From NCBI RefSeq assembly GCF_031143425.1, contig NC_090439.1, positions 348,930,027-348,994,026 of the forward strand: DNA of 64,000 nucleotides, written 5' to 3'. The translations under genes were made by a program, and so were the position numbers. This DNA comes from Pleurodeles waltl (taxonomy: Eukaryota; Chordata; Amphibia; Caudata; Salamandridae). This document shows, piece by piece, positions 21,953 through 34,155 of the stretch (positions are counted from its first letter, which is position 1; every line of letters begins with the position of its first letter). The notes beneath the pieces were generated by a model. It had not been told where the DNA came from. It was given only the letters and a program-made list of their open reading frames with translations, and ran no database searches.

Positions 21953-22115
21953 CGGAGCTCTGCTGTAGAGCTGTGATTGTACGGAGTGAAGTCCCTCTCA
22001 CGCATAACTTCCAACATAACTGAGACATTCTTCTGTAGGTCTTCAAGCGTATTATTTGACAAAATGATATCAGATGCCAGCGACCCATTTAACGTTGATG
22101 CCACTTCAGCATACA
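21953..22115 (-). CDS. LAMA1: laminin alpha chain exon (coiled-coil domain), exon 5 of 5 in window
   Basis: A 163-bp exon bounded by a polypyrimidine tract plus AG acceptor and a GTAAGG donor. The upstream exon ends one base into a codon and this exon supplies the other two, giving a continuous frame. It reads YAEVASTLNGSL, NNTLEDLQKN and VMRERDFTPYN, the start of the laminin alpha coiled-coil region. Spacing and wording match LAMA1 better than LAMA2 from general knowledge. N-glycosylation motifs (NGS, NNT) fit a secreted basement-membrane protein. The gene continues leftward beyond recognisable sequence. Confidence 0.8.
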
Positions 22116-22358
22116 CTGCATAGGAAAAAAAAGAATTCAGAAAGTAACACATGAAAATGATGACATAAACCTATCAACCTATCCCACAAAATGAAAACAA
22201 CATTATATGCATCATCTGCATTTAGCTTTGCGCCCATACTAAACACATGATGCCTGCCACCTAACTATCAATGCCAAGGAAACCTCTTGAAGTGAAAAGA
22301 GGATTTCTAATTCATTGAGAAAGGTCATTGTTTTATGAGAAATGTATTATTTTAAATA

Positions 22359-22363
22359 GTCAT
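22359..22363 (+). other. target-site duplication GTCAT, left copy
   Basis: GTCAT directly precedes the 5' LTR and is repeated at 30527-30531 directly after the 3' LTR. Five bases is the usual size for Ty3/gypsy integrases. Confidence 0.93.
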
Positions 22364-25049
22364 TGTAAAGAAATGGCTCCCTGTTGCAGTTACCCCCCAC
22401 TTTTTGCCTGATACTGATGCTGACTTGACTGAGAAGTGTGCTGGGACCCTGCTAACCAGGCCCCAGCACCAGTGTTCTTTCACCTAAAATGTACCATTGA
22501 TCCCACAATTGGCACACCCTGGCATCCAGATAAGTCCCTTGTAACTGGTACCTCTGGTACCAAGGGCCCTGATGCCAGGGAAGGTCTCTAAGGGCTGCAG
22601 CATGTATTATGCCACCCTAGAGACCCCTCACTCAGCACAGACCCACTGCTTACCAGCTTGTGTGTGCTAGTGAGAACAAAATGAGTAAGTCGACATGGCA
22701 CTCCCCTCAGGGTGCCATGCCAGCCTCTCACTGCCTATGCAGTATAGATAAGACACCCCTCTAGCAGGCCTTACAGCCCTAAGGCAGGGTGCACTATACC
22801 ATAGGTGAGGGTACCAGTGCATGAGCACTGTACCCCTACAGGGTCTAAGCAAAACCTTAGACATTGTAAGTGCAGGGTAGCCATAAGAGTATATGGTCTG
22901 GGAGTCTGTTTTACACGAACTCCACAGCACCCTAATGGCTACACTGAAAACTGGGAAGTTTGGTATCAAACTTCTCAGCACAATAAATGCACACTGATGC
23001 CAGTGTACATTTTATTGTAAAATACACCACAGAGGGCACCTTAGAGGTGCCCCCTGAAACTTAACCAACTATCTGTGTAGGCTGACTGGTTCCAGCAGCC
23101 TGCCACACTAGAGACATGTTGCTGGCCCCATGGGGAGAGTGCCTTTGTCACTCTGAGGCCAGTAACAAAGCCTGCACTGGGTGGAGATGCTAACACCTCC
23201 CCCAGGCAGGAGCTGTGACACCTGGCGGTGAGCCTCAAAGGCTCACCCCTTTGTCACAGCCCAGCAGGGCACTCCAGCTTAGTGGAGTTGCCCGCCCCCT
23301 CCGGCCACGGCCCCCACTTTTGGCGGCAAGGCTGGAGGGAACAAAGAAAGCAACAAGGAGGAGTCACTGGCCAGTCAGGACAGCCCCTAAGGTGTCCTGA
23401 GCTGAAGTGACTCTAACTTTTAGAAATCCTCCATCTTGCAGATGGAGGATTCCCCCAATAGGGTTAGGATTGTGACCCCCTCCCCTTGGGAGGAGGCACA
23501 AAAAGGGTGTACCCACCCTCAGGGCTAGTAGCCATTGGCTACTAACCCCTCAGACCTAAACACGCCCTTAAAATTAGTATTTAAGGGCTACCCTGAACCC
23601 TAGAAAATTAGATTCCTGCAACTACAAGAAGAAGGACTGCCCAGCTGAAAACCCCTGCAGCGGAAGACCAGAAGACGACAACTGCCTTGGCTCCAGAAAC
23701 TCACCGGCCTGTCTCCTGCCTTCCAAAGATCCTGCTCCAGCGACGCCTTCCAAAGGGACCAGCGACCTCGACATCCTCTGAGGACTGCCCCTGCTTCGAA
23801 AAGACAAGAAACTCCCGAGGACAGCGGACCTGCTCCAAGAAAGGCTGCAACTTTGTTTCCAGCAGCTTTAAAAGAACCCTGCAAGCTCCCCGCAAGAAGC
23901 GTGAGACTTGCAACACTGCACCCGGCGACCCCGACTCGGCTGGTGGCGATCCAACACCTCAGGAGGGACCCCAGGACTACTCTGATACTGTGAGTACCAA
24001 AACCTGTCCCCCCTGAGCCCCCACAGCGCCGCCTGCAGAGGGAATCCCGAGGCTTCCCCTGACCGCGACTCTTTGAACCTAAAGTCCCGACGCCTGGGAG
24101 AGACCCTGCACCCGCAGCCCCCAGGACCTGAAGGACCGGACTTTCACTGGAGAAGTGACCCCCAGGAGTCCCTCTCCCTTGCCCAAGTGGAGGTTTCCCC
24201 GAGGAACCCCCCCCTTGCCTGCCTGCAGCGCTGAAGAGATCCCGAGATCTCTCATAGACTAACATTGCGAACCCGACGCTTGTTTCTACACTGCACCCGG
24301 CCGCCCCCGCGCCGCTGAGGGTGAAATTTCTGTGTGGGCTTGTCCCCCCCCCGGTGCCCTACAAAACCCCCCTGGTCTGCCCTCCGAAGACGCGGGTACT
24401 TACCTGCAAGCAGACCGGAACCGGGGCACCCCCTTCTCTCCATTCTAGCCTATGTGTTTTGGGCACCACTTTGAACTCTGCACCTGACCGGCCCTGAGCT
24501 GCTGGTGTGGTGACTTTGGGGTTGCTCTGAACCCCCAACGGTGGGCTACCTTGGACCAAGAACTGAACCCTGTAAGTGTCTTACTTACCTGGTAAAACTA
24601 ACAAAAACTTACCTCCCCCAGGAACTGTGAAAATTGCACTGTGTCCACTTTTAAAACAGCTATTTGTGAATAACTTGAAAAGTATACATGCAATTTTGAT
24701 GATTTGAAGTTCCTAAAGTACTTACCTGCAATACCTTTCGAATGAGATATTACATGTAGAATTTGAACCTGTGGTTCTTAAAATAAACTAAGAAAAGATA
24801 TTTTTCTATATAAAAACCTATTGGCTGGATTTGTCTCTGAGTGTGTGTACCTCATTTATTGTCTATGTGTATGTACAACAAATGCTTAACACTACTCCTT
24901 GGATAAGCCTACTGCTCGACCACACTACCACAAAATAGAGCATTAGTATTATCTATTTTTACCACTATTTTACCTCTAAGGGGAACCCTTGGACTCTGTG
25001 CATGCTATTCCTTACTTTGAAATAGCACATACAGAGCCAACTTCCTACA
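22364..25049 (+). repeat. 5' LTR of copy B (2686 bp)
   Basis: TGTAAAG to CTTCCTACA, followed at 25050 by the same primer-site sequence as copy A. The first bases (TGTAAAGAAATGGCTCC) differ from copy A and mark a subfamily. Confidence 0.95.
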
Positions 25050-25050
25050 T

Positions 25051-25069
25051 TGGTGGATCAGCGGTGGGG
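25051..25069 (+). other. candidate primer binding site, copy B
   Basis: Identical to the candidate in copy A, one base past the LTR. Autonomous and non-autonomous elements therefore share primer use. Confidence 0.5.
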
Positions 25070-25313
25070 TACAAGACTTTGCATTTGCTGGACTACTCAG
25101 CCAATACCTGATCACACGACAAATTCCAAAATTGTCATTAGAAATTGATTTTTGCAATTTGAAAAGTTTTCTAAATTCTTAAAAGACCTGCTAGGGCCTT
25201 GTGTTAGATCCTGTTTAGCATTTCTTTTAGAGTTTAAAAGTTTGTAAAAGTTTGAATTAGATTCTAGAACCAGTTGTAGATTCTTAAAAAGTATTCCAAC
25301 TTTTAGAAGCAAA

Positions 25314-26105
25314 ATGTCTAGCACAGATGTGACTGTGGTGGAACTCGACACCACACCTTACCTCCATCTTAAGATGAGGGAGCTAAGGTCACTCTGTAAA
25401 ATAAAGAAAATAACAATGGGCCCCAAACCTACCAAAATACAGCTCCAGGAGCTTTTGGCAGAGTTTGAAAAGGCCAACCCCTCTGAGGGTGGCAACTCAG
25501 AGGAAGAGGATAGTGACTTGGAGGAAAATTCCCCCCTACCAGTCCTATCTAGGGAGAACAGGGTCCCTCAAACCCTGACTCCAAAAATAATAGTCAGAGA
25601 TGCTGGTTCCCTCACAGGAGAGACCAACACCTCTGAAATCACTGAGGATAACCCCAGTGAAGAGGACATCCAGTTAGCCAGGATGGCCAAAAGATTGGCT
25701 TTGGAAAGACAGATCCTAGCCATAGAGAGGGAAAGACAAGAGATGGGCCTAGGACCCATCAATGGTGGCAGCAACATAAATAGGGTCAGAGATTCTCCTG
25801 ACATGTTGAAAATCCCCAAAGGGATTGTAACAAAATATGAAGATGGTGATGACATCACCAAATGGTTCACAGCTTTTGAGAGGGCTTGTGTAACCAGAAA
25901 AGTGAACAAACCTCACTGGGGTGCTCTCCTTTGGGAAATGTTCACAGGAAAGTGTAGGGATAGACTCCTCACACTCTCTGGAAAAGATGCAGAATCTTAT
26001 GACCTCATGAAGGGTACCCTGATTGAGGGCTTTGGATTCTCCACTGAGGAGTATAGAATTAGATTCAGGGGGGGCTCAAAAATCCTCGAGCCAGACCTGG
26101 GTTGA
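25314..26105 (+). CDS. gag N-terminal part of copy B (frame broken at a G run)
   Basis: The start matches the ATG of the autonomous gag. It encodes the SAP-like N-terminus, acidic region and coiled stretch, then enters the SCAN-like capsid segment. A G run at 26068-26074 is seven long, against six at 1762-1767 in copy A, and shifts the frame; translation stops 31 bases later. The N-terminal 120 residues differ from the array copies at about two positions but from copy A at about twenty. The break could be a mutation, an assembly error or a slip site. Since LTRs differ at only three positions, it arose at or after insertion, or was carried by a helper-dependent source. Confidence 0.85.
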   Translation: MSSTDVTVVELDTTPYLHLKMRELRSLCKIKKITMGPKPTKIQLQELLAEFEKANPSEGGNSEEEDSDLEENSPLPVLSRENRVPQTLTPKIIVRDAGSLTGETNTSEITEDNPSEEDIQLARMAKRLALERQILAIERERQEMGLGPINGGSNINRVRDSPDMLKIPKGIVTKYEDGDDITKWFTAFERACVTRKVNKPHWGALLWEMFTGKCRDRLLTLSGKDAESYDLMKGTLIEGFGFSTEEYRIRFRGGSKILEPDLG

Positions 26106-27723
26106 TTATGTTGACTACTCAGTGAAAACACTGGATGGTTGGGTAACTGGAAATGAAGTGTATGACTATGTTGGGCTTTATAATTTGTTTATGAAAGAAC
26201 ACATTTTAAGTAACTGCTTCAATGAAAAGTTGCATCAGTATCTGGTAGACCTAGGTCCAATTTCTCCCCAAGAATTGGGAAAGAAGGCAGACCACTGGGT
26301 CAAGACTAGGGTAACCAAAACTTCCACTGGGGGTGACCAAAAGAAAGGGGTTACAAAACCTCCTCAGGAGAAAGTGGGTGACACTAGAAACAAAGAAAAA
26401 GAGTCCTCTGTAGGCCCCCAAAAACCAGACCAGGTGGGTGGGCCCCGAGACACAACCCAAAACAAAGGTGGGTACCAGGGTAAGAGCTGGGATGCCACTA
26501 AGGCATGGTGCCATAACTGTAAACAGACAGGGCACCACACCAAGGACCCTTCTTGTCCCAAAAACAAACCCCCTAGCAAAATCCCAGGGGTAACCAGTGT
26601 AGCCATTGGGGATGACTCCTCAGATGAGGAGGTCTTCATAGCTTTCAACTGGAAAATGGGCCCAACAGGTGAGTTGGAGATTCCAGAGGGAAGTAGACAC
26701 TTCCACCACCTACAGGTGAATGGAATCCCAGCCACTGCCCTGAGAGACACTTGTGCCAGTCACACTATTGTGCATGACAGGCTGGTGCTCTCAAACCAGT
26801 ACATCCCAGGAGAGATGGCCAGAGTAAGAGTTAGCCCAGACAGGGTCACTAATAGGCCTGTGGCTCTTGTGCCCATAGAAGTGGGTGGAACTTTTAGCTG
26901 GAGAAGGGTGGTAGTCAGTACAGACCTCCCCCTTGATTGTCTCCTTGGAAATGACTACCCAGAGGTTAGTCAGAGCCTAAGAGAGGAACTGGTCCAGTGC
27001 CAGTCCTCTCCCAAGGATTCTGGAGTGCCTGCCCCTGCAGTAAATGCAAGTAGGCCCCAGAAGAAAAAGAAAAGGAAACAGAGTAGGAAAGGTGGACAAC
27101 CTTTAGCCAAGGTTCCAGCAAGCCAAGGAGATTCTGCTCCAGTAGGGGAGAACTCCAAAAGTGGCTCTGATAGAGTCCAACCTGACCCACAAGAAGTCCT
27201 GGCTAGTCAGGCAACTGTTAAGCCTGAGTGGGTGGCTCCTCAGCTAACAGAAGAAAGAGTGGAAGAAGGGTGTTTACTACAAGATGTGGTAACCCCCCAC
27301 TCTAATACAGCAGACAGGCACCCTGAACCCAAAGAAGCCTGTAACTTAGCCCCTTCCCTTGTAGGTGAAAAGCTAAAGGTGTGGTTCTGGGCACTGACAG
27401 CTGTCAGTGGCCTCTGCTGGGTGTTAGCCTTTATGGCTGCACTATCCTTGGCATGGTGGTCTGACCCCATGCCAAATAGCAAGTTAGGCCCCCTGACCCT
27501 GTTGGTCATGGTGGGGTTACTCCAGCTCTGGGTAACCTCTTTGGGTAAGCTAGGGGTGACCCTGGCTAAGATAAGATTAGCAGAGGTGGATACCTCTAAC
27601 CCCAAAATAGAGAGAATGGGTGAAGACATAAAAAGCACAGACAAGAGGCAGTTCAGACTAGGTCCTATCACTGTGGAAGTGGGTCAGTTCCCCAGAGGGA
27701 ATGACCTGAACAGGAGGATGTAA
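26075..27723 (+). CDS. gag C-terminus, altered protease and membrane domain of copy B
   Basis: Continues the frame left at the G run; an internal ATG at 26023 also opens it. In order it has: the rest of the SCAN-like capsid (to about 26310); a zinc knuckle CHNC...GH...SC (26508-26555); a retropepsin-like segment in which the catalytic D-T-G reads D-T-C (26746-26754) but the later LLGND motif is kept; a basic QKKKKRKQ stretch (about 27058); and a C-terminus with two hydrophobic segments (about 27380-27460 and 27487-27550) separated by a short polar loop. It ends in a charged tail of about 55 residues. The membrane region has no counterpart in the autonomous ORF. No pol follows. A Gag-membrane fusion is unusual for a gypsy element; function is unknown. 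Confidence 0.82.
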
Positions 27724-27840
27724 GGCAGAGTAGGCCCTGCAACAAACCAGCCATTTCCTCTACTCTTCCTCGCCTGACAGACTAGGAAGACTCTTCCAGC
27801 TTTGGCTGAGTCTCCTGGCCTGTGGGCTGGGGGGGGCTTG
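27724..27840 (+). other. 3' untranslated region and polypurine tract of copy B
   Basis: A short non-coding stretch ending in eight G (27829-27836) just before the 3' LTR. It is unlike copy A in sequence apart from the G run, so the tract has been kept while the rest was replaced. Confidence 0.75.
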
Positions 27841-30526
27841 TGTAAAGAAATGGCTCCCTGTTGCAGTTACCCCCCACTTTTTGCCTGATACTGATGCTGA
27901 CTTGACTGAGAAGTGTGCTGGGACCCTGCTAACCAGGCCCCAGCACCAGTGTTCTTTCACCTAAAATGTACCATTGATCCCACAATTGGCACACCCTGGC
28001 ATCCAGATAAGTCCCTTGTAACTGGTACCTCTGGTACCAAGGGCCCTGATGCCAGGGAAGGTCTCTAAGGGCTGCAGCATGTATTATGCCACCCTAGAGA
28101 CCCCTCACTCAGCACAGACCCACTGCTTACCAGCTTGTGTGTGCTAGTGAGAACAAAATGAGTAAGTCGACATGGCACTCCCCTCAGGGTGCCATGCCAG
28201 CCTCTCACTGCCTATGCAGTATAGATAAGACACCCCTCTAGCAGGCCTTACAGCCCTAAGGCAGGGTGCACTATACCATAGGTGAGGGTACCAGTGCATG
28301 AGCACTGTACCCCTACAGGGTCTAAGCAAAACCTTAGACATTGTAAGTGCAGGGTAGCCATAAGAGTATATGGTCTGGGAGTCTGTTTTACACGAACTCC
28401 ACAGCACCCTAATGGCTACACTGAAAACTGGGAAGTTTGGTATCAAACTTCTCAGCACAATAAATGCACACTGATGCCAGTGTACATTTTATTGTAAAAT
28501 ACACCACAGAGGGCACCTTAGAGGTGCCCCCTGAAACTTAACCAACTATCTGTGTAGGCTGACTGGTTCCAGCAGCCTGCCACACTAGAGACATGTTGCT
28601 GGCCCCATGGGGAGAGTGCCTTTGTCACTCTGAGGCCAGTAACAAAGCCTGCACTGGGTGGAGATGCTAACACCTCCCCCAGGCAGGAGCTGTGACACCT
28701 GGCGGTGAGCCTCAAAGGCTCACCCCTTTGTCACAGCCCAGCAGGGCACTCCAGCTTAGTGGAGTTGCCCGCCCCCTCCGGCCACGGCCCCCACTTTTGG
28801 CGGCAAGGCTGGAGGGAACAAAGAAAGCAACAAGGAGGAGTCACTGGCCAGTCAGGACAGCCCCTAAGGTGTCCTGAGCTGAAGTGACTCTAACTTTTAG
28901 AAATCCTCCATCTTGCAGATGGAGGATTCCCCCAATAGGTTTAGGATTGTGACCCCCTCCCCTTGGGAGGAGGCACAAAAAGGGTGTACCCACCCTCAGG
29001 GCTAGTAGCCATTGGCTACTAACCCCTCAGACCTAAACACGCCCTTAAAATTAGTATTTAAGGGCTACCCTGAACCCTAGAAAATTAGATTCCTGCAACT
29101 ACAAGAAGAAGGACTGCCCAGCTGAAAACCCCTGCAGCGGAAGACCAGAAGACGACAACTGCCTTGGCTCCAGAAACTCACCGGCCTGTCTCCTGCCTTC
29201 CAAAGATCCTGCTCCAGCGACGCCTTCCAAAGGGACCAGCGACCTCGACATCCTCTGAGGACTGCCCCTGCTTCGAAAAGACAAGAAACTCCCGAGGACA
29301 GCGGACCTGCTCCAAGAAAGGCTGCAACTTTGTTTCCAGCAGCTTTAAAAGAACCCTGCAAGCTCCCCGCAAGAAGCGTGAGACTTGCAACACTGCACCC
29401 GGCGACCCCGACTCGGCTGGTGGCGATCCAACACCTCAGGAGGGACCCCAGGACTACTCTGATACTGTGAGTACCAAAACCTGTCCCCCCTGAGCCCCCA
29501 CAGCGCCGCCTGCAGAGGGAATCCCGAGGCTTCCCCTGACCGCGACTCTTTGAACCTAAAGTCCCGACGCCTGGGAGAGACCCTGCACCCGCAGCCCCCA
29601 GGACCTGAAGGACCGGACTTTCACTGGAGAAGTGACCCCCAGGAGTCCCTCTCCCTTGCCCAAGTGGAGGTTTCCCCGAGGAACCCCCCCCTTGCCTGCC
29701 TGCAGCGCTGAAGAGATCCCGAGATCTCTCATAGACTAACATTGCGAACCCGACGCTTGTTTCTACACTGCACCCGGCCGCCCCCGCGCCGCTGAGGGTG
29801 AAATTTCTGTGTGGGCTTGTCCCCCCCCCGGTGCCCTACAAAACCCCCCTGGTCTGCCCTCCGAAGACGCGGGTACTTACCTGCAAGCAGACCGCAACCG
29901 GGGCACCCCCTTCTCTCCATTCTAGCCTATGTGTTTTGGGCACCACTTTGAACTCTGCACCTGACCGGCCCTGAGCTGCTGGTGTGGTGACTTTGGGGTT
30001 GCTCTGAACTCCCAACGGTGGGCTACCTTGGACCAAGAACTGAACCCTGTAAGTGTCTTACTTACCTGGTAAAACTAACAAAAACTTACCTCCCCCAGGA
30101 ACTGTGAAAATTGCACTGTGTCCACTTTTAAAACAGCTATTTGTGAATAACTTGAAAAGTATACATGCAATTTTGATGATTTGAAGTTCCTAAAGTACTT
30201 ACCTGCAATACCTTTCGAATGAGATATTACATGTAGAATTTGAACCTGTGGTTCTTAAAATAAACTAAGAAAAGATATTTTTCTATATAAAAACCTATTG
30301 GCTGGATTTGTCTCTGAGTGTGTGTACCTCATTTATTGTCTATGTGTATGTACAACAAATGCTTAACACTACTCCTTGGATAAGCCTACTGCTCGACCAC
30401 ACTACCACAAAATAGAGCATTAGTATTATCTATTTTTACCACTATTTTACCTCTAAGGGGAACCCTTGGACTCTGTGCATGCTATTCCTTACTTTGAAAT
30501 AGCACATACAGAGCCAACTTCCTACA
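27841..30526 (+). repeat. 3' LTR of copy B (2686 bp)
   Basis: Same length as the 5' LTR and nearly identical to it; three substitutions found by eye. It ends at CTACA and is followed by the GTCAT duplication. Confidence 0.95.
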
Positions 30527-30531
30527 GTCAT
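30527..30531 (+). other. target-site duplication GTCAT, right copy
   Basis: Matches 22359-22363 exactly, so 22364-30526 is one insertion event. Confidence 0.93.
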
Positions 30532-32248
30532 TTTCATTCTTAGCTGAATTTTAACTTGAAGGAAGTGATTGGATGTCACTGGAGGAAAGGTTATGCAATG
30601 AAGAATCAGTTAATCACCACTGTTCGTTTGCCTTCAGGTGGAGATGGGAATATGGCAGTCAGGGGGAACCATAACATGGAATCGGGTTAAGAGGCATGGC
30701 TGTCAGGTAACTTTTTCCATGGGGAGTTCAAACAAAAAGATTCAGAAAGCAAGCTTGAATGTGTGGGTAGCCAGAGATCAAATGTTTTATAACTGCAAGT
30801 CTATAGCCCTCACCATGTGTGTGACATGGATGAAGAATGTGCATGTTTAACCAGTACTTGATGAGTTGTTGGGCCATTTGGACCTCATTTTCATGCAGCA
30901 CATTATGGTGTTTTTTCTTTGAGGATGTTGGTTTAACCCATGTTGAAGATGACAGCCTCCATTAAGCCTCCATAAATCTCAATCCTTGAAACCTGTTGGA
31001 CTGTCAAAAACCCATACCTTTGTTCAGAGATGATTTCCCCATGCAAGAGTAAAACCAGCCCATCTACTGCTTTCTGCGTACTTGATGGTTTTAGGCAATA
31101 TAAATAAATGAATATGACTCTCAGAAATGCAATCCACAAATCACCTAAAAACAGTTCAAAACTGGTCTGAACGGTGACTCTTGCCTACAGAACCTTGGAA
31201 AACTAAACAACAACAGGAATGTGCATTTCTCTAGGACTCGCAGGCTATATAATCTTTAAAATAAGGCAGAACTCTCGTTGGCTACCCGTTTTGGACACAA
31301 GAGGAGGATAAGTACTGACCCCCTTGTTTAGTACTTGATAAATTATTTGGACACCAAAAAACAATGCACTGTAGGAATCTGTATCTGAACTTCTAACCCT
31401 ACCTTCAAGGGCATGCCTAGACTGTTCTCCCTCACTAGCCTTGAAACGTCAGGTGCCCAATCCTAAAATGATGTCCCATGTTCTTCCAAGGATTGTAGTT
31501 TGGCAGACATCTGTGGTACATCAATACGCAAAGAGGTCCTCTAAGGAGTCTAAGGATAAGTCTCCTCCCTTCACTCACATCCCAGAAATGACTTCTCCCT
31601 TTCTGCTTGACCACTAATGCTGCAATATCAGATTTCTCTTCTTTATTTTGGCATCTTTCCCCTCTATGCTTACGTAATCATACATTTCTTTGCTCTAAGG
31701 AACTTCCATTCTTCGTAAGGTCAGGGCAACATTCCCTGCAAGAGCCACTGCTGGAAGGCCAAGGGAGAGTAAATGCTCTTGGCCACACTGACAATTTGCT
31801 AATAGGCTAATGAGTCTAGAGCTTTCAGAGGTAGCTGTGAGCTTCTCAGACTTCGTCAACCGAGGTTTAAATTTAAAGAGAAAACGTTAATTGAGTTCCT
31901 TTACATTCAATCTTTCTATAAAACTACAGTGAAGTGGGTGGTATTTTATTTTCTATATGAATGTTTGATTGATTACAAAGTGCGGAATAAAGCTGGAGAA
32001 ACTTACAAACTGACTAAAAATAACAGTATGAATGCATAAATTCTCCTTCCAACAGGAAAACTGACAGGAATTACTACCTGCCCATTATCAGCTTAGGAAA
32101 TGCTTCTTTGACAGGATTGCAGAAAAATGCAACACAATAATCTAAATTTATGATGATGCTATAAGTGCATTAATTACCATACTGAGAGTCGAGTGATGCA
32201 GATCATACAGTAAATAAAGAGTCATATATATACACATCAGCACATCAC
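30532..32248 (-). other. laminin intron sequence
   Basis: AT-rich intron between exons 4 and 5, continuous with 22116-22358 once copy B is removed. No gene or repeat family recognised. Confidence 0.6.
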
Positions 32249-32360
32249 CTCTGATGGTTCCTTGTAATTTGTCAATCTTTGCTGCCACCTCTTTCGTCTT
32301 CTGGAGAATTAGTTCTGAAGAACTATTCAGCTCCTTTCCAGTCTCAAAAGCTTGAACCAC
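32249..32360 (-). CDS. LAMA1: laminin alpha chain exon (coiled-coil domain), exon 4 of 5 in window
   Basis: A 112-bp exon with acceptor TTTCAATAG and donor GTGATG. It starts in phase 0, in register with exon 3, and ends one base into a codon, in register with exon 5. It reads VVQAFETGKELN, ELILQKTKEVAAKID and KLQGTIR, a heptad-rich stretch of laminin domain II. The intron to exon 5 is 10.1 kb, of which 8.2 kb is the copy B insertion. Confidence 0.8.
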
Positions 32361-34155
32361 CTATTGAAATAAAGCAGTATCTTCTAACTAAACAAACATT
32401 TCGTAAGTGACCTCTCAAGGCAACAACTGAGTCTTCACAGCATGTTGTATATTTAAAAGTATGTGGCAGTCTTGTTTTCCCTAGAACTTGAATAGCTGAG
32501 TTGTTAAGTACAACATGGTTCCTACAAATGTATTTAAAATAGTGAGTGTTTATTCAGGAGCACAGAGGGAATCAGTCACATACTTTCACTCAATGAGTCA
32601 TTTTCAGAGGTAATCAGAAACATATGGAACATGAGTGCAACAGTTATATTAGAAGGCTTTTGTATTATTCTGTCAAAAACCATCGCACTAATAATTACTA
32701 CAAAATCATTGTTGATGCTACAGAACTGTATGAGGTGATAACGCAGTGCTGGGGTAAAACGTGGTGAAACATTAAAAAAATGATGAACACACGTGAAAAC
32801 AGCATTTGGCTGCCCAACAATTCCTTAAGTGAAAGATAGAGACAGCAAAAGTTGGAGACATTTTTTCCTAAATCCAATTCTGTCCTTGTCTATTATCATC
32901 CTGCACAGGCCAGCAAGTGTGCTCATAATGACAATGCTAGAGCGGGCTTTTTAAATTGTTCAGCATGAGTACTGGGTAAAGGGAACATGAAAGTATTTAA
33001 AGAAAGTGAAAAACGCCTCATAGTTTTTCTGGAAGCATCGTGTGGCGGACTAAAGTGTACAATGTGAGTATTAGGAATGGAAATCATACAAGTTGCTTCA
33101 ATGTGTTCTTATCTTTATTTTTATTGCAGATATTCTTTCTTTTTTCACGAGTCCCTGTTAGTTCTCTGCCTAACAATCCATGGGTAGGGCACGGGCTTCT
33201 TCCCCCTGAGGTCCTTGCCCCACCTATGGTGATTGACACTTTCTATGCTACTTAACCTCTTCTCACATGGAATTACAACCAGGAGTCAAGGTAAAGGATT
33301 CTAGAGCCACCTAAAGCGTCACCCAAAGCTCAGCAACACTGGCTGCGGGGAGGCCCATTAGTAAGCTCTTTAGCGCTGTTCTCCTGCAGACTAAAAAAGC
33401 CAAGAAAAGAATCAGATCCTGGCATGACAGCTGATGTCTACACAGAAAAGAGATGAACTGCCATGGCATGGAGGAGAAGCTCAAGACCCAGCTATATGAC
33501 AACCTTGAGGCTTAAGAAGACGGCTTTCTCAAACACCATCAGAATCTACTACACTGCTGGCCTAGACCAAACCTGTGAAGCATCTCTACAAAATCTGCAT
33601 CAACAACATGGTCAAAAATGTGGCAGAGAAAATGAAAGACTACACTGGCTGGCGAGCCAGTACAGCCCAGCAATCTGCCCACTGTACTCCTGCCCCACAT
33701 AAGGAGGTAAGCACCTGAACAAATGATTTGGTAGAGGATAAGACCTTTACCAGAAGAGAGCTTCTTCAACACTCCCTCCCCTCAGCACCCATTATTTGTA
33801 ATTTCAGTAGAGGATGGAATGGGATCAGATAGGCAGAAGGGGGTTGAAGGTGAAAGGCAGCAGCAAGTGTCAACAGGTGTTTTTGGACAATTGGATATGA
33901 AACCAAAGGAGCTCATGAATGCCAAGTCACATGACATTACTGCTGAATATGCATTTATCATGTTGTCAGGAGTGCTACAGCAAGAACTAAATAGATTTCT
34001 AGGTGCTACTTCTCCACATGTGTTAAATTGGAACTCTTTTCTACAATTTCTAATAAGAGTACATCTATATACTTTCAATAATTTAAATCTCAAACAACAT
34101 AAATGTTATAATGTACTTGTCACACGCCCCACTAAAGAGTGTATATCATACATAC
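32361..34155 (-). other. laminin intron sequence
   Basis: Intron between exons 3 and 4. A stretch at about 33330-33710 has short open frames and looks less AT-rich, perhaps an old repeat or processed copy, but I cannot name it. Confidence 0.5.

Larger units (their letters stand above)
22364..30526 (+). mobile_element. non-autonomous Gmr1-like element with gag and membrane domain, copy B (8163 bp)
   Basis: A complete insertion with 2686-bp LTRs on both sides and a perfect 5-bp duplication, in a laminin intron and antisense to it. LTRs, leader and first ~260 gag codons are of the autonomous family. Beyond that the internal region is a different lineage: capsid remainder, zinc knuckle, altered protease, then a hydrophobic C-terminus. 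No integrase, RT or RNase H is present. I find three differences between its LTRs (near 23461/28938, 24416/29893 and 24530/30007), so it inserted recently. Mobilisation by autonomous relatives in trans is the natural inference. Confidence 0.92.

Noticed and set aside
23600..24265. Antisense open frame of 221 codons in the LTR, also seen in other LTR copies (29077-29742, 7074-7718, parts of 50226-50789 and 57982-58545)
   Set aside because: It lies in the GC-rich part of the LTR, where stop codons are rare. Copies differ in frame and length by single-base indels, and the translation is low-complexity G/S/R with no domain.
33463..33760. Possible small gene or processed pseudogene in a laminin intron
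   Set aside because: Short frames on both strands, no recognised protein, no poly(A) tail or target duplication seen.
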